64,000 nucleotides of DNA, taken from contig NZ_CP087184.1 in assembly GCF_024749045.1 (NCBI RefSeq), positions 1,612,001 through 1,676,000 on the forward strand, written 5' to 3'. Both the position numbers and the translations under genes were made by a program. Each line of letters opens with the position of its first letter. Positions within the stretch are counted from its first letter, which is position 1. The notes beneath the pieces are model-generated. The model was given only the letters and a program-made list of their open reading frames with translations, ran no database searches and was not told the origin of the DNA. Shown here one piece after another: positions 52,425 through 62,284 of the stretch. Origin of the DNA: Pseudomonas sp. B21-028. GTDB taxonomy: Bacteria > Pseudomonadota > Gammaproteobacteria > Pseudomonadales > Pseudomonadaceae.

Positions 52425-54146
52425 ATGCCGCAGCCATGGCCCGCCAGCGCTATCGCCCGCTCGATTCTCGACGGCTTCGACGATTATCGCGAGCATTTCC
52501 GGCAGATTACCGACGGTGCCCGTGCCCGCTTCGAGCAGGCCCGATGGCAGGAGGCGCAAGCGGCGTCGGCGGCGCGGATCAATCTGTACGAAGAAAAAGT
52601 CTTCGAAACCGTGGCCCGGCTGCGCAAGGCCTTCGACGCCGAGGCGCTGATGGATGTCGGCTGCTGGCCGCTGGTGAAAAGTGCCTATATCAGCCTGATC
52701 GACCTGCGTTTCGACGATGAGCTGTCCGAGACCTGGTACAACTCGATTTTCTGCGGTCTGTTCAGCCATGACCTGATCAGCGACGGCACCATGTTCATCC
52801 ACACCACCCGGCCAAGCCTGCGCCGGGCGCGCTCCGCGCAGACTCGTACCTACAAGCCCGTGGGGCAACTGGACCGGATGCTCGCGGGTATCTTCGCCGA
52901 TTACCGTTTCAGCGAGGACTACGCCGACCTGGCGAGCGACCTGCGGCGCCTCGAAGCCCAACTGCGGGAAAACCTGCCGGATTGGGTCTGCAAGGACCCG
53001 GAATTGACCGTGGAGCTGTTCTCATCGGTGCTCTATCGCAACAAGGGAGCCTATCTGGTTGGCCGGATCTTCACCCACGACGACCAGTGGCCGCTGGTGA
53101 TTCCGTTGCTGCATCGCGAGGGCCGGGGCATCCAGATCGACGCGCTGATCACCGACGAGGCCCAGGTCTCGATCATCTTCTCGTTCACCCGCTCGTATTT
53201 CATGGTGGACGTGCCGGTGCCGGCGGAATTCATCGGCTTCCTCAAGCGTATCCTGCCGGGCAAACACGTCGCCGAGCTGTACACCTCCATCGGTTTCTAC
53301 AAGCACGGCAAGTCCGAATTCTACCGGGCCTTGATCAATCATCTGGCGAACACCGACGACCAGTTCATCATGGCGCCGGGGGTGCGCGGCATGGTCATGA
53401 GCGTGTTTACCCTGCCGGGTTTCAACACGGTGTTCAAGATCATCAAGGACCGCTTCTCACCGTCGAAAAACGTCGACCGCGCCACGGTGATCGAGAAGTA
53501 CCGGTTGGTGAAAAGCGTCGACCGGGTCGGGCGCATGGCCGATACCCAGGAGTTCGCCGACTTCCGTTTCCCCCTGGGCAAATTCGAACCGGCGTGCCTG
53601 GAAGAACTGCTGGAAGTGGCATCCTCCACCGTGTCGGTGGAAGGCGATACGGTGCTGATCCGTCACTGCTGGACCGAACGGCGCATGACCCCGCTGAACC
53701 TCTACCTGGAAAACGCCAGCGAAGCCCAGGTGCGCGAGGCGCTGGAGGACTATGGCCTGGCCATCAAGCAATTGGCGGCGGCGAATATCTTTCCCGGCGA
53801 CATGCTGCTCAAGAACTTCGGCGTGACCCGCCATGGCCGCGTGGTGTTCTACGACTACGACGAGATCTGCTTCCTCACCGAAGCCAACTTCCGACACATC
53901 CCCCAGCCACGCACCCCGGAAGACGAAATGGCTTCCGAACCGTGGTACTCCATCGGTCCGCTGGACGTCTTTCCCGAAGAGTTCCCGCCGTTCCTGTTCG
54001 CCGACGCCGGGCAGCGCAAACTGTTCGACCAGCTGCACGGCGAGCTGTACGACGCCGATTACTGGAAAGGCCTGCAAGAGGCCATTCGGGCGGGGAAGGT
54101 GATCGATGTGTTCCCGTATCGGCGTAAGGACCGGGGCAACGAATAA
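52425..54146 (+). CDS. aceK: Isocitrate dehydrogenase kinase/phosphatase AceK
   Basis: Bifunctional enzyme that turns ICDH off and on and so routes carbon into the glyoxylate bypass; 573 residues, full length. The regulatory N-terminal half and the kinase-like C-terminal half (about 310-570) are intact; the ATP-loop region [32 protein letters not shown] precedes it and [14 protein letters not shown] provides the catalytic Asp segment. Stands alone rather than with aceBA, as is usual in Pseudomonas. Confidence 0.94.
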   Translation: MPQPWPASAIARSILDGFDDYREHFRQITDGARARFEQARWQEAQAASAARINLYEEKVFETVARLRKAFDAEALMDVGCWPLVKSAYISLIDLRFDDELSETWYNSIFCGLFSHDLISDGTMFIHTTRPSLRRARSAQTRTYKPVGQLDRMLAGIFADYRFSEDYADLASDLRRLEAQLRENLPDWVCKDPELTVELFSSVLYRNKGAYLVGRIFTHDDQWPLVIPLLHREGRGIQIDALITDEAQVSIIFSFTRSYFMVDVPVPAEFIGFLKRILPGKHVAELYTSIGFYKHGKSEFYRALINHLANTDDQFIMAPGVRGMVMSVFTLPGFNTVFKIIKDRFSPSKNVDRATVIEKYRLVKSVDRVGRMADTQEFADFRFPLGKFEPACLEELLEVASSTVSVEGDTVLIRHCWTERRMTPLNLYLENASEAQVREALEDYGLAIKQLAAANIFPGDMLLKNFGVTRHGRVVFYDYDEICFLTEANFRHIPQPRTPEDEMASEPWYSIGPLDVFPEEFPPFLFADAGQRKLFDQLHGELYDADYWKGLQEAIRAGKVIDVFPYRRKDRGNE

Positions 54147-54150
54147 CCCA

Positions 54151-54236
54151 GTGGGAGCATAGCTTGCTCGCGATGCAGGCGCCTCGGTCCCCCGAGAGAC
54201 CGTGTCATCTTCATCGCGGGCAGCCTTGCTCCCACA
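54151..54236. repeat. Diverged family A pair, copy 10
   Basis: GTGGGAGCATAGCTTGCTCG and an arm CATCGCGGGCAGCCTTGCTC; more substituted than other copies but with the same outer ends. It lies between aceK and hrpA. Confidence 0.75.
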
Positions 54237-54294
54237 TGGGCGCAAATCTGCGACAATCGCCCCCTGCACAAAACCGACGACCCTTGCGTACCTG

Positions 54295-57200
54295 ATGACT
54301 GACCAAGCCCCCGCTATCGACAAACTGCTGAAGAACCTCGACCACGCCATGCTCGCCGACCGACACCGGTTGCGGCGGCAGTTGCTCGAGCTGCGCAAGA
54401 AACCCGATGAGGCCAAGCTGGCCCAGTGGGTGGCGCGCATGCAAGCGTCGTGTGACCAGGTGCTGGCGCGCAAGGCCAGCCTGCCGCTGATTCGCTACGA
54501 CGACAATCTGCCGATTGCCGCCAAGCGTGACGAAATCAAGGACGCGCTGCTCAAGCACCAGGTGCTGATCATCGCCGGCGAAACCGGTTCGGGCAAAACC
54601 ACGCAATTGCCGAAGATCTGCCTGGAAATCGGCCGCGGCCAGCATGGCTTGATCGGCCACACCCAGCCACGCCGGATCGCCGCCCGCAGTGTGGCGAGCC
54701 GGGTCGCCGAGGAACTGGCGACGCCGTTGGGCGCGCTGGTGGGTTATCAGGTGCGGTTCGAGGACCAGAGCGACGCCAACACCCTGATCAAGTTGATGAC
54801 CGACGGCATCCTCCTGGCCGAGACCCAGAACGACCGCTACCTCGAGCGCTACGACACGATCATCGTCGACGAAGCCCACGAGCGCAGCCTGAACATCGAC
54901 TTCCTGCTGGGTTATCTCAAAACCCTGCTGCCGCGCCGCCCGGACCTGAAGGTCATCATCACCTCGGCGACCATCGACCTGGAGCGCTTCTCCAAACACT
55001 TCGATGATGCGCCGATCGTGGAAGTCTCTGGCCGCACCTTCCCGGTGGAAACCTGGTACCGCCCGCTGACCCTGGAGCAGGACGAGGAGGGCAACCGGGT
55101 CGAGGACGACCTGACCGTCGACCAGGCGATTCTCGCCACCCTCGATGAAATCGCCGCCCATGAGCGCAGCGAGCGTCGCAGCCCTGGCGATGTTTTGGTG
55201 TTCTTGCCGGGCGAGCGGGAGATTCGCGACGCGGCGGAAATGCTGCGCAAGGCCCAGCTCAAGCACACTGAGATTCTGCCGTTGTATGCGCGTTTGTCTC
55301 CGGCCGAACAACAGCGGATCTTCCAGTCCCACCCGGGCCGTCGCGTGGTGCTGGCGACCAACGTCGCCGAAACCTCGCTCACCGTGCCGGGCATCCGCTA
55401 CGTGATCGACAGCGGCACCGCGCGGATCAGCCGCTACAGCTATCGCGCCAAGGTCCAGCGCCTGCCCATCGAAGCCATCTCCCAGGCCAGCGCCAACCAG
55501 CGCAAGGGGCGTTGCGGCCGGGTCGAGCCGGGGATCTGCGTGCGGCTGTACAGCGAAGAAGACTTCCTCGGCCGGCCGGAATTCACCGACCCCGAGATCC
55601 TGCGCACCAACCTGGCGGCGGTGATCCTGCAGATGCTCCATCTGCGCCTGGGCGAGATCACTGATTTCCCGTTCATCGAGCCGCCGGATGGCAAGGCCAT
55701 CAGCGATGGTTTCAACCTGCTGCAAGAGTTGTCGGCGGTGGACCGCAACAGCCAACTGACCCCATTGGGCCGTCAGTTGGCGCGCTTGCCGGTGGACCCG
55801 CGCATGGGCCGCATGTTGCTGGAAGCGGCGAAGCTGGGCAGCCTGCAGGAAGTGCTGATTGTCGCCAGTGCCATGTCGATCCAGGATCCGCGCGAGCGTC
55901 CGCCCGAACGCCAACAGGCCGCCGACCAGGCCCACGCCCAATGGAAGGATCCGGACTCGGACTTCGCCGGGCTGGTCAACCTGTGGCGCGGTTTTGAAGA
56001 GCAACGCCTGGCCCTGACAGCCAGCCCGTTGCGCAACTGGTGCCGCAAGAACTTCCTCAACTACCTGCGCCTGCGCGAGTGGCGCGACGCTCATCGCCAG
56101 TTGAGCCTGATCTGCCGTGACATGCAGTTGAGCCTCAACAAGGACCCGGCTGATTACCCGAAACTGCACAAGGCGGTGCTCTCGGGCCTGTTGAGCCAGA
56201 TCGGCCAGAAAACCGAAGACGGCGACTACCTGGGCGCCCGCCAACGGCGGTTCTGGGTCCACCCTTCGTCGGGGCTGGGCAAGAAGCGTCCGCAGTGGCT
56301 GATGACCGCCGAACTGGTGGAAACCACCAAGCTGTATGCGCGCATGGTCGCCAAGATCGAACCGGACTGGATCGAACCGCTGGCCGGGCACCTGATCAAG
56401 AAGAACCACTTCGAACCCCATTGGGAGAAGAAGCGCGGGCAAGTGGTGGCGTATGAACAGATCACCCTGTTCGGGCTGATCGTGGTCGGCCGTCGGCCGG
56501 TGCATTACGGGCCGGTTGACCCCGTGGTGTCGCGCGAGCTGTTCATCCGCGAAGCCCTGGTACGCGGCGAGATCCAGTCCAAGGCCAAGTGCCTGGCGGC
56601 CAATACCCGATTGCTGGAGCAACTCGACGAACTGGAAGCCAAGGCCCGTCGCCGCGACATCCTGGCGGACGAGGAAACCCTGTTCGCTTTCTATGACGCA
56701 CGGTTGCCGGCCGAGATCCACCAGACTGCGACGTTCGACAGTTGGTACCGGATCAACAGCCAGAAAGACCCGCAGTTGTTGATCATGCGCGAAGAGGACG
56801 TGTTGGCTCGCGAGGCCAGCGAAGTGACCGCCGCGCACTTCCCCGACACCTTGCGCGTCGGCGACCTGACGTTGCCGCTCAGCTACCACTTCGAACCCAA
56901 CCATCCCCGTGATGGCGTGACGTTGCGGGTACCGGCGCCGCTGTTGCCGATGCTGCCGCCGGAGCGCCTGGAGTGGCTGGTGCCCGGCATGATCGAGGCC
57001 AAGTGTATTGCCCTGGTGCGCAACCTGCCCAAGGCCCTGCGCAAGAACTTCGTGCCGGTGCCGGACTTCGTCAAGGCTGCGCTGCAACGCATCACCTTCG
57101 CTGAAGGTTCGTTGCCGCAATCCCTGGGCCGTGAGCTGCTGCGCATGACTGGCGCGCGGGTCAGCGATGAAGCCTGGGCCGAAGCGGCGCAGCAAGTGGA

Positions 57201-58206
57201 AGGTCATCTGCGCATGAACCTGGAAATCGTCGATGGCCAGGGCAAGTTCCTCGGCGAGGGCCGCGACCTGGCCGAGCTGACGGCGCGCTTTGCCGAAGCC
57301 AGCCAGGCTGCCTTGGCGGTGCCGCAAACGGCAAAAAGCCAGGCGCCGGTGGAGGCCAAGGTCTTCGCGCCGGTGGCGGAAAAGACCCAGCAGCAGATCG
57401 CCGGGCTGTCGATGACGGTGTATCCGGCGTTGGTGGAGGAGGGTGGCGTGGTCAAGGAAGGGCGTTTCCCGACCCCGGCCGAAGCCGAGTTCCAGCATCG
57501 CCGCGCCTTGCAGCGGTTGCTGATGCAGCAATTGGCGGAGTCGGCCAAGTTCCTGCGGGGCAAGTTGCCGGGGCTGACGGAGCTGGGATTGCTCTACCGT
57601 GAACTGGGACGCATCGACAGCCTGGTGGAAGACATCCTGCTGGCCAGTCTCGACAGCTGCGTGCTGGAAGGCGAAGCGAGCCTGCCCCGCGACGGCGCCG
57701 CGCTGGCGTCCCTGGCCGAGCGCAAGCGCGGCGGCTGGACTGAACACGCCGAACGCCTGGCGAAGTTGACCCTGGATATCCTCAAGCTCTGGCACGGCCT
57801 GCAAAAGCGCTTCAAGGGCAAGATCGACCTGGCCCAGGCCGTGGCGCTGAACGATATCAAGCAACAGCTCAGCCATCTGGTGTACCCGGGCTTCGTGCGC
57901 GAAACCCCGCATCAATGGCTCAAGGAACTGCCGCGCTACCTCAAGGCCATCGAGCAGCGTTTCGAGAAGCTGGGCAGCCAGGTGCAGAAAGACCGGGTCT
58001 GGAGCGGCGAACTGTCGAATCTCTGGGCCCAATACCAGACCCGCGCCGGCAAACACGCCCAGGAAGGCAAGCGCGACCCGCAACTGGAGCTTTACCGCTG
58101 GTGGCTGGAGGAATACCGAGTGTCGCTGTTCGCCCAGCAACTGGGAACCAAGGTACCGATTTCGGACAAGCGCCTGGGCAAGCAGTGGGGGCAGGTGGAG
58201 CCCTGA
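54295..58206 (+). CDS. hrpA: ATP-dependent RNA helicase HrpA
   Basis: DEAH-box RNA helicase of 1303 residues. Walker A GETGSGKTT (95-103), DEAH box (192-195), the SAT motif (ITSATIDLERFS) and motif VI (QRKGRCGRVEPGICVRL) are present, followed by HA2, OB-fold and a long C-terminal DUF3418 region. E. coli HrpA rescues stalled ribosomes. ATG 54295 is preferred to the longer open frame at 54202 because no similarity precedes it. Monocistronic, bounded by family A repeats. Confidence 0.95.
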   Translation: MTDQAPAIDKLLKNLDHAMLADRHRLRRQLLELRKKPDEAKLAQWVARMQASCDQVLARKASLPLIRYDDNLPIAAKRDEIKDALLKHQVLIIAGETGSGKTTQLPKICLEIGRGQHGLIGHTQPRRIAARSVASRVAEELATPLGALVGYQVRFEDQSDANTLIKLMTDGILLAETQNDRYLERYDTIIVDEAHERSLNIDFLLGYLKTLLPRRPDLKVIITSATIDLERFSKHFDDAPIVEVSGRTFPVETWYRPLTLEQDEEGNRVEDDLTVDQAILATLDEIAAHERSERRSPGDVLVFLPGEREIRDAAEMLRKAQLKHTEILPLYARLSPAEQQRIFQSHPGRRVVLATNVAETSLTVPGIRYVIDSGTARISRYSYRAKVQRLPIEAISQASANQRKGRCGRVEPGICVRLYSEEDFLGRPEFTDPEILRTNLAAVILQMLHLRLGEITDFPFIEPPDGKAISDGFNLLQELSAVDRNSQLTPLGRQLARLPVDPRMGRMLLEAAKLGSLQEVLIVASAMSIQDPRERPPERQQAADQAHAQWKDPDSDFAGLVNLWRGFEEQRLALTASPLRNWCRKNFLNYLRLREWRDAHRQLSLICRDMQLSLNKDPADYPKLHKAVLSGLLSQIGQKTEDGDYLGARQRRFWVHPSSGLGKKRPQWLMTAELVETTKLYARMVAKIEPDWIEPLAGHLIKKNHFEPHWEKKRGQVVAYEQITLFGLIVVGRRPVHYGPVDPVVSRELFIREALVRGEIQSKAKCLAANTRLLEQLDELEAKARRRDILADEETLFAFYDARLPAEIHQTATFDSWYRINSQKDPQLLIMREEDVLAREASEVTAAHFPDTLRVGDLTLPLSYHFEPNHPRDGVTLRVPAPLLPMLPPERLEWLVPGMIEAKCIALVRNLPKALRKNFVPVPDFVKAALQRITFAEGSLPQSLGRELLRMTGARVSDEAWAEAAQQVEGHLRMNLEIVDGQGKFLGEGRDLAELTARFAEASQAALAVPQTAKSQAPVEAKVFAPVAEKTQQQIAGLSMTVYPALVEEGGVVKEGRFPTPAEAEFQHRRALQRLLMQQLAESAKFLRGKLPGLTELGLLYRELGRIDSLVEDILLASLDSCVLEGEASLPRDGAALASLAERKRGGWTEHAERLAKLTLDILKLWHGLQKRFKGKIDLAQAVALNDIKQQLSHLVYPGFVRETPHQWLKELPRYLKAIEQRFEKLGSQVQKDRVWSGELSNLWAQYQTRAGKHAQEGKRDPQLELYRWWLEEYRVSLFAQQLGTKVPISDKRLGKQWGQVEP

Positions 58207-58225
58207 GGCCACACCATTTATCCAT

Positions 58226-58315
58226 TGTGGGAGCGAGCCTGCTCGCGATGAGGCAGTGTCAGTCGACGTCCCTATCAACTGACAGATCGCTATCGCGAGC
58301 AGGCTCGCTCCCACA
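58226..58315. repeat. REP-type inverted pair, family A copy 11
   Basis: GTGGGAGCGAGCCTGCTCGC and complement, just after hrpA. The 366-bp gap 58207-58572 also holds an operator-like repeat; no gene is seen. Confidence 0.88.
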
Positions 58316-58519
58316 GGGTCTTGGGTGTTGCCCTGGGTTTTGCATCTTCCACAAGGGTTTTGTGTCTTGGCTTATGGAGAATGGGCCAAACGCCAGCGTT
58401 TATGGCAAACTTCGCGCCTATAAATGCCGGTCCCGTGGTTTTGAGCTTCAATTCACCGGGCGGATCGGAATAAAGCGATGCCAGGTCTGCTTCCCCTGGA
58501 TGGGAAAAGACTCTTTGCG

Positions 58520-58541
58520 TATTGGTACGTCGGTACCAATA
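58520..58541. promoter_or_regulatory. 9+4+9 inverted repeat upstream of FabH-like gene
   Basis: TATTGGTAC, GTCG, GTACCAATA: a perfect palindrome ending 31 bp before the start codon. It does not fit the PsrA or FadR boxes I recall. The likely binder is unknown. Confidence 0.7.
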
Positions 58542-58572
58542 CTTTCTGCCTGAACAGATCAGAGACACGACC

Positions 58573-59694
58573 ATGTATAACGTCGTCATCAGTGGCACCG
58601 GCCTGTATACCCCGGCCAACAGCATTTCCAATGAAGAGCTGGTGCAATCCTTCAATGCCTACGTCGCGCAGTTCAATGCCGACAACGCCGACGTCATCGA
58701 GCGCGGTGAAGTCGAGGCATTGACTGAATCCAGCGCTGCGTTCATCGAAAAGGCTTCCGGCATCAAGAGCCGCTTTGTCATGGACAAGGACGGCATCCTC
58801 GACCCGCAACGCATGACCCCACGCCTGCCCGAGCGCTCCAATGAGCAATGGTCGGTGCTTTGCGAAATGGCCGTCGGCGCCGCGAAACAGGCGCTGGAAC
58901 GTGCCGGTCGTACCGCCGCCGACATCGACGGCGTAATCGTCGCCTGCTCCAACCTGCAGCGCGCATACCCGGCCATCGCCATCGAAGTCCAGGAAGCCCT
59001 GGGCATCGAAGGTTTCGGTTTCGACATGAACGTGGCCTGTTCCTCGGCGACGTTTGGCATCCAGACCGCGGCTAACAGCGTGCAACTGGGCCAGGCCCGG
59101 GCGATCCTGATGGTCAACCCCGAAGTGTGCACCGGTCACCTGAACTTCCGCGACCGCGACAGCCACTTCATCTTCGGCGACGCGGCCACCGCCGTGATCA
59201 TTGAGCGGGCGGACCTGGCGACCTCGCCGTACCAGTTCGACGTGGTCAGCACCAAGCTGCTCACCAAGTTCTCCAACAACATCCGCAACAACTTCGGCTT
59301 CCTCAACCGCGCCGCGGAAGAGGGCATTGGCAGCCGTGACAAGCTGTTCGTCCAGGAAGGCCGCAAGGTATTCCGCGACGTTTGTCCGATGGTGGCGGAA
59401 CTGATCGGCGCTCATCTGCAAGAAAACCAGCTGAACGTCGAGCAGGTGAAGCGCTTCTGGCTGCACCAGGCCAACCTGAGCATGAACCACCTGATCGTGC
59501 GCAAGCTGCTGGGGCGCGAAGCCACCGAAGAGGAAGCCCCGGTGATCCTCGACCGCTACGCTAACACCAGCTCGGCCGGTTCGGTGATTTCGTTCCACCT
59601 GAACCAGGATGACTTGCCCAGCGGCTCGGTCGCGGTACTCAGTTCGTTTGGGGCGGGGTATTCGATTGGCAGCGTGATTCTACGCAAGCATTAA
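58573..59694 (+). CDS. FabH-like beta-ketoacyl-ACP synthase III
   Basis: A 373-residue condensing enzyme. The catalytic triad is visible as Cys156 (NVACSSATFG), His298 (WLHQANLSMN) and Asn331 (YANTSSAGS). Longer than housekeeping FabH (about 317). Its neighbours (an ECF sigma factor, then a zinc-finger protein) repeat the order PA3286-PA3285-PA3284 of P. aeruginosa, where PA3286 is reported to bring beta-oxidation products into fatty-acid synthesis; a similar role is likely. The palindrome upstream suggests its own regulator. Confidence 0.88.
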   Translation: MYNVVISGTGLYTPANSISNEELVQSFNAYVAQFNADNADVIERGEVEALTESSAAFIEKASGIKSRFVMDKDGILDPQRMTPRLPERSNEQWSVLCEMAVGAAKQALERAGRTAADIDGVIVACSNLQRAYPAIAIEVQEALGIEGFGFDMNVACSSATFGIQTAANSVQLGQARAILMVNPEVCTGHLNFRDRDSHFIFGDAATAVIIERADLATSPYQFDVVSTKLLTKFSNNIRNNFGFLNRAAEEGIGSRDKLFVQEGRKVFRDVCPMVAELIGAHLQENQLNVEQVKRFWLHQANLSMNHLIVRKLLGREATEEEAPVILDRYANTSSAGSVISFHLNQDDLPSGSVAVLSSFGAGYSIGSVILRKH

Positions 59695-59716
59695 TCCAGT
59701 TGTTGGCGGATTTATT

Positions 59717-59847
59717 GTGGCGAGGGGATTTATCCCCGCTGGGTTGCGAAGCAGCCCTAAAACCAAGCGCTGCGGTGTATCAGGCAAATTGAGTGACTGC
59801 TTTCAGGGTCGCTCCGCAACCCAGCGGGGATAAATCCCCTCGCCACA
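59717..59847. repeat. Family B inverted repeat, copy 4
   Basis: Outer arms TGTGGCGAGGGGATTTATCC and complement, inner arms GCTGGGTTGCGAAGCAG with a few changes. It lies between the FabH-like gene and the sigma factor gene. Confidence 0.9.
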
Positions 59848-59873
59848 ATGGTGGCAGGCATATGAGAGGTTGA

Positions 59874-60485
59874 ATGACCACCACCAACGACACTCAATTG
59901 CTCCAACGCCTGCTGGCGGGGGAGCAGCGCGCCTACAAGGAGCTGGTCAGCACCTACCAGAGCCCGATGCGCGCGGTCGCCTATGCCATCGTCGGCAGCC
60001 GCCATGCCGACGAAGTGGTGCAGGACGCCTGGCTGTCGGTGGTGCGCAACCTTGGTGGTTTCCAGGGCCGTTCCAGCCTCAAGACCTGGCTGCTGACCAT
60101 CACGGCCAACGCTGCCAAGGGGCGTTACAAGCAGAACCGTCGCGAGGTGTTGCTCGACGACCTGCCGTCGCCCCATGGCACGCTGGGCGACGATCGCTTC
60201 GCCGCCGATGGCCACTGGCTGCTTGCGCCGTTCGCCTGGCACCAGGACACGCCGGAAGCGCTGCTGACGGAAAGCGAATTACGCGATTGCCTCGAGCACA
60301 CGCTGCTCAGCCTGTCGGAACTGCAAGGCAGCGTGCTGACCTTGCGTGAACGTCAGGGGCTGGAGCTGGAAGAAATCTGTAATCTTCTGGACATCTCGCT
60401 CTCTAACGTACGCGTGCTGTTGCATCGCGCCCGGCTGAAGGTCTTCGCGACCGTGGAACATTTCGAGGAGACCGGCGAATGCTGA
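59874..60485 (+). CDS. ECF-family RNA polymerase sigma factor
   Basis: A 203-residue sigma factor. Region 2 (about 10-80, RHADEVVQDAWLSVVRNLGGF) and region 4 (about 135-190, LELEEICNLLDISLSNVRVLLHRARLK) are complete; no region 3 and no extension. It overlaps the next gene by 7 bp, a zinc-binding anti-sigma, the usual pair. A GAGAGG ribosome site precedes ATG. It may direct its own promoter and others not identifiable here. Not AlgU or a FecI-type by context (no TonB receptor nearby). Confidence 0.92.
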   Translation: MTTTNDTQLLQRLLAGEQRAYKELVSTYQSPMRAVAYAIVGSRHADEVVQDAWLSVVRNLGGFQGRSSLKTWLLTITANAAKGRYKQNRREVLLDDLPSPHGTLGDDRFAADGHWLLAPFAWHQDTPEALLTESELRDCLEHTLLSLSELQGSVLTLRERQGLELEEICNLLDISLSNVRVLLHRARLKVFATVEHFEETGEC

Positions 60486-60715
60486 CCTGCAAGGAACAAG
60501 TGGCGCGCTCCAGCGATTATCTCGACGGCCAGCTGAGCTTTCGCGAACGCCTGATGGTGCGTCATCACCTGATGTTCTGTCCCAACTGCCGACGTTTCAT
60601 TCGCCAGATGAAGCTGATGCAGGCCACCCTCAGAAAGCTCCCCGAGCCACCCGTCCCCGACCTGGATCACCTCGCCGAAAAACTCGCCGCCGAACGTCGC
60701 CGGCATTCGCGCTGA
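60479..60715 (+). CDS. Zinc-finger (ZAS/zf-HC2) anti-sigma factor
   Basis: A 78-residue cytosolic protein with the ZAS signature HxxxCxxC (HLMFCPNC) preceded by a Cys/His-containing N-terminal part (MLTCKEQVA...YLDGQLSFRERLMVRHH). No transmembrane segment follows, so it is a soluble anti-sigma, perhaps redox- or metal-responsive. Overlap with the sigma gene implies stoichiometric synthesis. Function inferred from domain and context. Confidence 0.86.
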   Translation: MLTCKEQVARSSDYLDGQLSFRERLMVRHHLMFCPNCRRFIRQMKLMQATLRKLPEPPVPDLDHLAEKLAAERRRHSR

Positions 60716-60738
60716 ATCTTGAGTCATCACAACCCCCC

Positions 60739-60826
60739 GTGGGAGCGAGCCTGCTTGCGATAGCGGTCTGTCAGTTGACCGGGATGTCGACTGGACGGCC
60801 TCATCGCGAGCAGGCCCGCTCCCACA
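60739..60826. repeat. REP-type inverted pair, family A copy 12
   Basis: GTGGGAGCGAGCCTGCTTGC and an arm GAGCAGGCCCGCTCCCAC lie between the sigma/anti-sigma pair and the next gene. The 272-bp gap contains nothing else recognisable. Confidence 0.85.
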
Positions 60827-60987
60827 GGGGCGGCTAAACACAAAAAACTTGCGTTGCTGCATCGGGCGGAACGATTCAGGGCTTTCCGAACGCTGTTGAA
60901 CAGGGGCTTGTCGACGCTGCGGGGTGTGGAACTCACGGCGATAAGCGATACTGGCGCGGCTCTGAATCGCCAAGTGGAGAGGAATCG

Positions 60988-62112
60988 ATGCCGTTGCAGC
61001 GCCTGCACAGACTGTCTGAAATAGCGCCACGCACCTGGGATGCCCTGGTACCGGAACGCCAGCCGTTTCTGCGCCACGCCTTTCTCAGCGCGTTGGAGGA
61101 CAGCGGCAGTGTCGGCCCGCATTCCGGATGGCAGCCCGAGCATCTGCTGCACATGGACGGTGACCGGTTGGTCGCTGCGTTGCCCAGCTATCGCAAGTGG
61201 CATTCCTACGGCGAGTATGTGTTCGATCATGGCTGGGCGGACGCCTGCGCGCGTGCCGGTATCGACTATTACCCGAAACTGTTGACCGCTGTGCCGTTCA
61301 GTCCGGTCAGCGGGCCGCGTCTACTGGCGGCCTCGGTCGAAGATGGTTTCGAGTTGCTCAAGAGCTTGCCGGGCTACCTGGAAATCGAAGGGCTTTCCAG
61401 TGCCCACATCAACTTCACGGATCCCTTCACCGATACGGCACTGGCCGCTCAAGAGGGCTGGCTGCAGCGGATCGGTTGCCAGTACCACTGGCACAATCGC
61501 GGCTATCGGGACTTCCAGGATTTTCTCGACGCACTCAGTTCCCGCAAGCGCAAGCAGATGCGCAAGGAGCGCGAGCAAGTGGCGGGGCAGGGCATCGACT
61601 TCGAATGGTTCGAGGGGCATCAACTGGACGAGGCGCAGTGGGATTTCGTCTATGCCTGCTACGCCAATACCTACGCCGTGCGCCGACAGGCACCGTACCT
61701 GACCCGAGAATTTTTCAGCCTGCTGGCCGAACGCATGCCCGAGGCCATTCGCGTGGTGCTGGCCAGGCAAGGATCGCGGCCGGTGGCGATGGCGTTCAGC
61801 CTGGTAGGCGGCGACAGTTTCTACGGGCGTTACTGGGGCTGCCTGGCAGAGTTCGACCGCCTGCACTTTGAGACCTGTTTCTACCAAGGCATGGATTATG
61901 CGATCGCCCAAGGCTTTCAGCGATTCGATGCCGGCGCCCAGGGCGAGCACAAACTCATTCGCGGTTTCGAACCGGTGATTACCCGGTCGTGGCATTACTT
62001 GCGCCATTCCGGGTTGAAAGCGGCGGTGGCGGATTTCCTGAACCGGGAGCAGGAGGGGGTGTTGGCGTATGCCGAGGAGGCGAGGGGGGCGTTGCCGTAT
62101 CGGCAGTGTTGA
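60988..62112 (+). CDS. GNAT/FemAB-like peptidoglycan-associated N-acyltransferase family protein
   Basis: A 374-residue cytosolic protein of the DUF482/FemAB-like GNAT family. Two acyltransferase-like halves are suggested; the second (about 205-345) has the pattern PVAMAFSLVGGDSFYGRYWGCLAEFDRLHFETCFYQGMDYAI. Family members were annotated as peptidoglycan biosynthesis or recognition proteins, but enzyme activity is unproven. It starts behind a GAGAGGAAT site. It is downstream of the ECF pair, but more than 270 bp away with a repeat between. Confidence 0.78.
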   Translation: MPLQRLHRLSEIAPRTWDALVPERQPFLRHAFLSALEDSGSVGPHSGWQPEHLLHMDGDRLVAALPSYRKWHSYGEYVFDHGWADACARAGIDYYPKLLTAVPFSPVSGPRLLAASVEDGFELLKSLPGYLEIEGLSSAHINFTDPFTDTALAAQEGWLQRIGCQYHWHNRGYRDFQDFLDALSSRKRKQMRKEREQVAGQGIDFEWFEGHQLDEAQWDFVYACYANTYAVRRQAPYLTREFFSLLAERMPEAIRVVLARQGSRPVAMAFSLVGGDSFYGRYWGCLAEFDRLHFETCFYQGMDYAIAQGFQRFDAGAQGEHKLIRGFEPVITRSWHYLRHSGLKAAVADFLNREQEGVLAYAEEARGALPYRQC

Positions 62113-62134
62113 GTTCTCTGCGAACATGAAATCT

Positions 62135-62266
62135 TGTGGCGAGGGGATTTATCCCCGTTGGGCTGCGAAGCGGCCCCAAGAGGGTCCAACTCAATCTGCC
62201 TGACACGCCAAGGTATTCGCTTTAGGGCTGCTTCGCAGCCCAGCGGGGATAAATCCCCTCGCCACA
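62135..62266. repeat. Family B inverted repeat, copy 5
   Basis: Outer arms TGTGGCGAGGGGATTTATCC and complement, inner arms built on GGGCTGCGAAGC. It separates the GNAT-like gene from the ABC exporter gene, which is convergent. Confidence 0.9.
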
Positions 62267-62284
62267 GGTGGGTTGAGTCAGGTT

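Noticed and set aside
54211..58314. 1367-codon minus-strand open frame opposite hrpA
   Set aside because: Shadow of hrpA, which has all helicase motifs on the plus strand; the antisense product is His/Gln/Arg-rich with no family pattern.
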